This document shows, piece by piece, positions 1 through 3,389 of a stretch of DNA of 5,437 nt. Under the pieces are notes generated by a model that was not told where the DNA came from, ran no database searches, and worked only from the letters and a program-made list of their open reading frames with translations. The position numbers were made by a program, and so were the translations under genes. This stretch comes from CAZNKU01 sp045545235 (GTDB lineage Bacteria > Bacillota > Clostridia > Monoglobales > Firm-18). Every line of letters begins with the position of its first letter. The stretch's first letter is position 1. Location: the NCBI GenBank assembly GCA_045545235.1, contig JAZQAN010000007.1, positions 1 through 5,437 on the forward strand. Reading direction: 5' to 3'.

Positions 1-205
1 ATTTTACGGACACGGAAAAAATGATTTCATTGCTAAACTTCAAATCGCTTTAAAAGAGTGCTCAGAGAGTGAATACTGGATTGAACTGCTTATAGAAAGC
101 GGATATTATGATGATAAAAGCATACTTGAGAATTGTATTGAATTGAAAAAGATACTTATTTCATCTATAAATACAGCGAAGAAAAATAATAATAATAATA
201 ATTAG
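1..205 (+). CDS. Four-helix-bundle protein (S23 rRNA-IVS-type), C-terminal part
   Basis: This is a partial gene: the reading frame enters from the left edge (first full codon at 2) and ends at TAG 203-205, leaving 67 codons of a family that usually has about 115-125 residues. The visible part contains the recognisable end of the four-helix-bundle family (TIGR02436, first known from intervening sequences in 23S rRNA genes): a segment FIAKLQIALKECSESEYWI followed by ELLIESGYY and a last amphipathic helix with ELKKILISSINTAKK. In the family these helices form a small antiparallel bundle that assembles into pentamers; the biochemical role is poorly known, and a relative (Avd) assists diversity-generating retroelements. 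No reverse transcriptase is visible here. The protein ends in six consecutive Asn encoded by (AAT)6. It is followed directly by an intrinsic terminator, so it is the last gene of its transcript. Family call fairly sure; function not assigned. Confidence 0.8.
   Translation, partial: FYGHGKNDFIAKLQIALKECSESEYWIELLIESGYYDDKSILENCIELKKILISSINTAKKNNNNNN
185..202 (+). repeat. AAT trinucleotide microsatellite (6 units)
   Basis: Six perfect AAT units encode a terminal Asn6 tail on the four-helix-bundle protein, immediately before its TAG stop. Slippage by whole units would change only the length of this disordered tail. Confidence 0.9.
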
Positions 206-211
206 AGTCGG

Positions 212-283
212 CATCTAAACCATTCGGTTCTTCCAACAAAGAGGATGCGAATGCATCCTTTTTTTGTTGGTGATTTTTAGATG
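212..283. repeat. Inverted repeat CATCTAAA / TTTAGATG around the terminator
   Basis: CATCTAAA at 212-219 is the exact reverse complement of TTTAGATG at 276-283. The two arms flank the terminator hairpin with 13 bp on the left and 5 bp on the right, so the whole 72-bp block can fold as one long interrupted stem. The right arm runs directly into the tRNA T-arm-like sequence. It may be part of a small repeated element; a single window cannot show this. Confidence 0.6.
233..270 (+). terminator. Intrinsic terminator after the four-helix-bundle gene
   Basis: The core is a GC-rich stem GGATGC (243-248), loop GAAT, GCATCC (253-258), followed at once by seven T residues (259-265). The stem extends outward: CCAAC-AAAGA (233-242) pairs with the T tract and GTTGG (266-270), giving about 16 base pairs in total. 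It lies 28 bp after the stop codon, in the right place to end the four-helix-bundle transcript. Read from the other strand the hairpin also forms, but the trailing T run is short (TCTTTG), so it should act mainly on plus-strand transcription. Confidence 0.85.
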
Positions 284-301
284 GAAGGGATTCGAACCCT
301 G
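277..301 (-). other. tRNA T-arm-like remnant
   Basis: On the minus strand, AGGGTTCGAATCCCT (300-286) has the tRNA T-loop consensus GGTTCGAATCC flanked by a 4-bp stem AGGG/CCCT; the outermost fifth pair is a C/T mismatch. It is followed by eight bases that could be the 3' half of an acceptor stem (CCATCTAA). No matching 5' acceptor half, D-arm or anticodon arm was found in the roughly 60 bases upstream on that strand, so this is a tRNA 3'-end fragment or tRNA-like motif rather than a working tRNA gene. Such fragments are often left at integration sites or carried in small repeats. Confidence 0.45.
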
Positions 302-410
302 AGAGGGCACGAAGGGTTGAAAAGATTATCGTTTCTATAGTATATAGATGAGAAAATCATTGAATACATCAGGCTCTTTGTTGGTTAAGAACAGTTAATG
401 TTTTTATAAC

Positions 411-439
411 TTGACTGGTAAATGAAGATATGATATAAT
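411..439 (+). promoter_or_regulatory. Strong extended -10 promoter for the PIG-L gene
   Basis: The -35 box TTGACT (411-416, five of six consensus bases) is followed by a 17-bp spacer and a perfect -10 box TATAAT (434-439). A TG at 431-432 sits one base before the -10 box and makes it an extended -10. The expected transcript start is near 446, giving a leader of about 68 nt. No obvious operator overlaps it, so it may be a strong housekeeping-type promoter. Confidence 0.85.
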
Positions 440-495
440 AAAAAAAATTTCACATCTTTACATTATGAAATGTTTTGGGATGATAATTTTGATAT

Positions 496-503
496 GGAAG
501 GGA
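496..503 (+). promoter_or_regulatory. Ribosome binding site of the PIG-L gene
   Basis: The purine run GGAAGGGA lies 10 nt before the ATG at 514 and supports this start. A further GATAGG touches the ATG and is too close to serve. Confidence 0.7.
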
Positions 504-513
504 AAGCGATAGG

Positions 514-1365
514 ATGAAAATATTAATGATCGGTGCTCATCAGGATGATAACGAATTTCGTTGCGGAGGCATTGCTCATAAGTATGTTAAGCTTGGTTAT
601 GACGTAACATTTTTGAGTGTTTGTAACGGATGTGGAGGGCATCATATAATGTCACCTGAAGAAACAACTGCCGCACGTGCAAAAGAATCTGCCGCAGTAG
701 CTAAGCTTTTGGGTATTACATACGATGTGTGGGATATTCCTGATTGTAATGTGGTTGCAGATTTGGAAACACGTAAACGCATGATAAGATATATAAGAAA
801 GATAAATCCTGATTTAATTATTTCTCACCGTACAAATGACTATCATGCTGACCATCGTGCAGTTGGACAGCTTGTTCAGGATGCTTCGTATTTGCTTACT
901 GTACCAAATGAATGTTCAGATGTGCCTGCAATGAGATATATGCCTGTTATTATGTATAATGAAGATAATTTTAAATATCCTCCGTTTGAGGCAGATGTAG
1001 TTCTTGATATGGATGATGAAATTGATACAAAGCTGAAAATTGCAGACTTGAATGTTTCGCAGGTTTATGAATGGTTGCCATATACAAAGGGAGAGTCAGA
1101 TGATGTTCCGTCTGATCCTGCAGAACGTTTTGAATGGTTAAAGGGTATGGTAATAACTGCGGATACAACAGATGAAGAAGTTTTGTCTGCTAAGAGAGGT
1201 TATGCTGTGCGTTTTGCTAAAACTGCAGCACGCTTCAGAAAACAGCTTGTTGAACGTTATGGTGAGGAAAGAGGAAATAAAATTCGTTATGCAGAAGCAT
1301 TTCAGATTTGTGAATACGGTTTGCAACCGGATGGAGAATTGCGAAAGAAACTATTTCCATTTTGA
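514..1365 (+). CDS. PIG-L / LmbE-family metal-dependent deacetylase
   Basis: This 283-residue cytosolic protein has no signal peptide and belongs to the PIG-L family (COG2120), which removes acetyl groups from N-acetylglucosamine-type sugars in GlcNAc-PI, mycothiol or bacillithiol synthesis and in sugar catabolism. The N-terminus MKILMIGAHQDDNEFRCGG carries the family motif, here AHQDDNE in place of the more common AHPDDE. By comparison with MshB, H9 and D12 should bind zinc and D11 act as the general base. The second motif YHADH (H111, H114) supplies the third zinc ligand and an active-site His. The C-terminal third (YEWLPY at 185-190 onward) is longer than in BshB-type enzymes of about 230 residues and probably shapes substrate choice. 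It has its own promoter and terminator and no co-transcribed neighbour, so the substrate cannot be inferred from context. Family call firm; substrate unknown. Confidence 0.9.
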   Translation: MKILMIGAHQDDNEFRCGGIAHKYVKLGYDVTFLSVCNGCGGHHIMSPEETTAARAKESAAVAKLLGITYDVWDIPDCNVVADLETRKRMIRYIRKINPDLIISHRTNDYHADHRAVGQLVQDASYLLTVPNECSDVPAMRYMPVIMYNEDNFKYPPFEADVVLDMDDEIDTKLKIADLNVSQVYEWLPYTKGESDDVPSDPAERFEWLKGMVITADTTDEEVLSAKRGYAVRFAKTAARFRKQLVERYGEERGNKIRYAEAFQICEYGLQPDGELRKKLFPF

Positions 1366-1400
1366 TATAATCAGTTTTTAAACGTAGTATAATAAAATGT

Positions 1401-1463
1401 AAAAACGGCTCTTCCAGTTAAAGGGATTTAAATATACCCCTATTTGTTGAAAGAGTCGTTTTT
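1401..1463. terminator. Bidirectional terminator between convergent genes
   Basis: AAAAACGGCTCTT (1401-1413) pairs with AAGAGTCGTTTTT (1451-1463) over 13 positions with one G-T pair. The 37-nt loop contains a weaker AGGG/CCCT inner pairing. Both arms end in five A/T bases, so each strand presents a stem followed by a T tract. It lies 35 bp after the PIG-L stop and 3 bp after the stop of the minus-strand membrane gene, so it can end both transcripts. Confidence 0.88.
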
Positions 1464-1466
1464 GGT

Positions 1467-3242
1467 TTATAAATCAATCATTTTTTCGTCTTTGTAAATA
1501 TCACCGTTATTCAGAAATTCCTGTTTAACCAAATCGTGATGCATTTTTGCGCGGTCGTTTCTGCTTGATTTATCGCGAGAACCTGAATATATATATCCTT
1601 CTGTTCTCATATAAGCATTCCATCTTATATGTTCATATATTATTGCAAGTTCCTTTGAAATATTTTCGCTTTTTCTGTATTCATCGTGAATAGCTGTAGC
1701 AATGGATGACTTTCTGTAGTACTCAATTTCGTTAAAGTTTTTTGTTTCTTTTTCAATGGTTTTTTTAAGTTCATCATCTGATAAATTGCTTTCGTATGCC
1801 CATGCATAATGGTACTTTATAGCTTTGTTTTCGATTTTTTCATTAACTATCTTATCATAATCATATCTGCTGCTGATGTTGCCGATAATTTCAATGTTAT
1901 AGTTTTCGGATTTGTAATTTATCAATCCGTTTTTGTTGATGGTGTTGTTTTTAATGTCGCTGTATACAATTGCTCTTATTTTAGGATATATGCCAATTCT
2001 TTCAAATAAAATGCGTAAATTAATTGCAGTTTCAATGTTAAGTTCATCGTTACCCAGTGATACATATACAACCGAGGTATTTGTTAGAGTGTTTACTATT
2101 TCATAGAATTTGTGGGTTGCAACATCAATTCCGTTGAAAAATTCAAGTGAATAAACTGCTTCACCAGGTTCTTTGTTTTTGTTAAGGGTGAATATTTCAG
2201 GGCATTTTGCTTTGAAGTACGATTCTGAATCAGGATTTTTGTCAATTACATTTATTTCAAGTTCGTATCCGTAAAGCTGACCGCACCATAAAAGTGCTTT
2301 TGTCATTTCTTCGCCGTATCCACCAAAACCTACAATTAAAGTTGAAATAATTTTTTTATTATCTTTAATAATTACATCATTTGTTATCATAGTGTCTTTG
2401 TTGCCTATAATAGAATAAGCCAAAGATTGGTTTTCGTTAATTCTTCTTACTTTTGCTTTTTCAAAGTCAATGGAATCTAAAAGTAATTCACTTTCTTTTG
2501 TTGTGGAAAAAACGTACATTTCTGTTTTTTCTCTGTTTTTTAATTTTTCAATATTTTTTAAAGCATCTTCCAAATTGTTTTCTTCATTTTCTTTTATGAA
2601 AAAGTATGTTAATTTTGATTTTTTACTATGTAAATTTACGTTTAATTTAACGACATCGGTTTTAAATAAAATAGCGTGTATTGAATGAACTTTGTCTGTT
2701 AGTTCTTTTTTTGTTTCAGTATTTTGATTTTTATTTGTGAAAATAATAGTAGCTTCAGGAAATTTAGAATGTATTGATTTGGCAAGTGCTATTGATTTTT
2801 CTGACAGTTCAGAAAGTATAAAAGCGTCTTTTTTCCATCCGAATAAATATTTTATGTATGCAGTAAAACTTTCAAAAAATGACAGAACAAATCCGAATGT
2901 ACATACTGGTGCAACAAAAAACAAAAATGATATGTACATAAATGGTGTGGAAAAAGGATGAGTGGATAGGGCAATACTTTCTCTTAAACTCTCAAAGTCG
3001 TATCCTGCCAGCATAATTTGAATTGTATGAAACAATGCTATAAAAAATGTGCTTTCACTTCCGTAAATTTTGGGCTGATTGTCAGTATAAAGCATTATTG
3101 ACAGCACAGAAATAAATACACCTATAATAATAATCTTCATAATTTTTGGTTGCTTTTTTTTGCATAATCTTAAAGCTGAAATTGCAGTTATTACTGTTAT
3201 AATAAGAATAGCTGCCGAAAAATAAATATAATTATTTTGCAT
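1467..3242 (-). CDS. Membrane protein with RCK/TrkA-N-like Rossmann domains and a C-terminal RyR domain
   Basis: This 591-residue protein starts at ATG 3242 with AAGGAG 7 nt upstream. Hydrophobic segments lie at about 5-25, 35-52 and 100-124. The positive run after the first (KKKQPKIMK, 28-36) and after the third (KYLF..KK, 131-138) suggests an outside N-terminus and a cytosolic C-terminal region of about 460 residues. Residues 66-85 between TM2 and TM3 (IQIMLAGYDFES) look like a short re-entrant segment. A degenerate Rossmann segment spans about 139-260. A clear one begins at 301, with GFGGYG (305-310) and D334 ending the second strand, the pattern of NAD-binding RCK/TrkA-N domains. The C-terminus (about 505-580) matches the RyR family (PF02026): EHIRWNAYM at 537-545, GYIYSG at 549-554 and AKMHHDLV at 565-572. 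It is visibly more A+T-rich than the PIG-L gene and is transcribed divergently from the TIR-TPR gene with a shared promoter region. I infer a nucleotide-responsive channel or membrane effector. Confidence 0.82.
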   Translation of the reverse strand: MQNNYIYFSAAILIITVITAISALRLCKKKQPKIMKIIIIGVFISVLSIMLYTDNQPKIYGSESTFFIALFHTIQIMLAGYDFESLRESIALSTHPFSTPFMYISFLFFVAPVCTFGFVLSFFESFTAYIKYLFGWKKDAFILSELSEKSIALAKSIHSKFPEATIIFTNKNQNTETKKELTDKVHSIHAILFKTDVVKLNVNLHSKKSKLTYFFIKENEENNLEDALKNIEKLKNREKTEMYVFSTTKESELLLDSIDFEKAKVRRINENQSLAYSIIGNKDTMITNDVIIKDNKKIISTLIVGFGGYGEEMTKALLWCGQLYGYELEINVIDKNPDSESYFKAKCPEIFTLNKNKEPGEAVYSLEFFNGIDVATHKFYEIVNTLTNTSVVYVSLGNDELNIETAINLRILFERIGIYPKIRAIVYSDIKNNTINKNGLINYKSENYNIEIIGNISSRYDYDKIVNEKIENKAIKYHYAWAYESNLSDDELKKTIEKETKNFNEIEYYRKSSIATAIHDEYRKSENISKELAIIYEHIRWNAYMRTEGYIYSGSRDKSSRNDRAKMHHDLVKQEFLNNGDIYKDEKMIDL

Positions 3243-3249
3243 ACAAAAA

Positions 3250-3255
3250 CTCCTT
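3250..3255 (-). promoter_or_regulatory. Ribosome binding site of the RCK-RyR membrane gene
   Basis: Minus-strand AAGGAG lies 7 nt before the ATG at 3242-3240. It is a near-perfect Shine-Dalgarno site that fixes the start of the membrane protein. Confidence 0.88.
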
Positions 3256-3285
3256 TTTTGAAAATTACTTGATGTTATAATTTAT

Positions 3286-3314
3286 ATTATACAATTTTTA
3301 TTGTGAAAAATCAA
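3286..3314 (-). promoter_or_regulatory. Promoter of the RCK-RyR membrane gene
   Basis: On the minus strand, TTGATT (3314-3309) and TATAAT (3291-3286) are separated by 17 bp. The expected start is near 3279, giving a leader of about 37 nt. A small inverted repeat ACAAT-TTTT-ATTGT (3291-3304) lies inside the spacer and could be an operator, but it is short and A+T-rich. Confidence 0.7.
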
Positions 3315-3324
3315 TTGCTAAATA

Positions 3325-3353
3325 TTTACTTATTACTTATTTTTAGGTATAAT
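3325..3353 (+). promoter_or_regulatory. Promoter of the TIR-TPR gene
   Basis: TTTACT (3325-3330), a 17-bp spacer and a perfect TATAAT (3348-3353) lie 36 bp before the ATG. A second TATAAT overlaps at 3353-3358. Its -35 box is only 10 bp from the -35 box of the opposite promoter, so the two promoters are back to back and RNA polymerase binding at one could affect the other. Confidence 0.65.
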
Positions 3354-3373
3354 ATAATTAAACTATTCAACTT

Positions 3374-3382
3374 GAAAGTGGG
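3374..3382 (+). promoter_or_regulatory. Ribosome binding site of the TIR-TPR gene
   Basis: The purine-rich GAAAGTGGG ends 7 nt before the ATG at 3390. The spacing is right but the match to the anti-Shine-Dalgarno is only moderate, so translation may be modest compared with the divergent membrane gene. Confidence 0.55.
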
Positions 3383-3389
3383 TTAATAT

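Larger units (their letters stand above)
227..392. repeat. Imperfect inverted repeat bounding a 166-bp block
   Basis: GTTCTT-CCAACAAAGAG at 227-243 matches the reverse complement of CTCTTTGTTGG-tt-AAGAAC at 374-392: an unbroken 11-bp match, a 2-bp insertion, then 6 more matches. The left arm is also the 5' arm of the terminator, so it could pair with either its local partner or the distant arm. The arrangement resembles the ends of a small non-coding element, but no target-site duplication was recognised. Confidence 0.45.
206..513. other. 308-bp intergenic region without a protein gene
   Basis: This region holds the terminator of the left gene, two nested inverted repeats, a minus-strand tRNA T-arm-like remnant (277-301), and the promoter, about 70-nt leader and ribosome site of the PIG-L gene. 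I saw no credible coding sequence on either strand. The leader contains a weak 5-bp hairpin, ACATT-ATGA-AATGT (460-473), with no recognisable riboswitch. Confidence 0.7.

Noticed and set aside
1..205. Diversity-generating retroelement accessory gene (Avd)
   Set aside because: The family fold is related, but no reverse transcriptase, template repeat or variable repeat is visible in the window.
277..345. A complete minus-strand tRNA gene ending near 277
   Set aside because: Only the T-arm is recognisable. No 5' acceptor half pairs with the 3' end and no D-arm or anticodon arm was found; the T-stem also has a mismatched outer pair.
317..346. Second promoter TTGAAA with TATATA, 18-bp spacing
   Set aside because: Weak -10 box, A+T-rich background and no gene start that needs it; the promoter at 411-439 is far better.
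494..517. Seven-codon leader ORF whose TGA overlaps the PIG-L ATG
   Set aside because: Its ATG overlaps the ribosome binding region itself, it has no ribosome site of its own, and its codons show no attenuator-like pattern; likely chance.
514..1365. PIG-L gene as a third member of the TIR/RyR system
   Set aside because: It is convergent to the membrane gene, has its own strong promoter, and is insulated by a bidirectional terminator.
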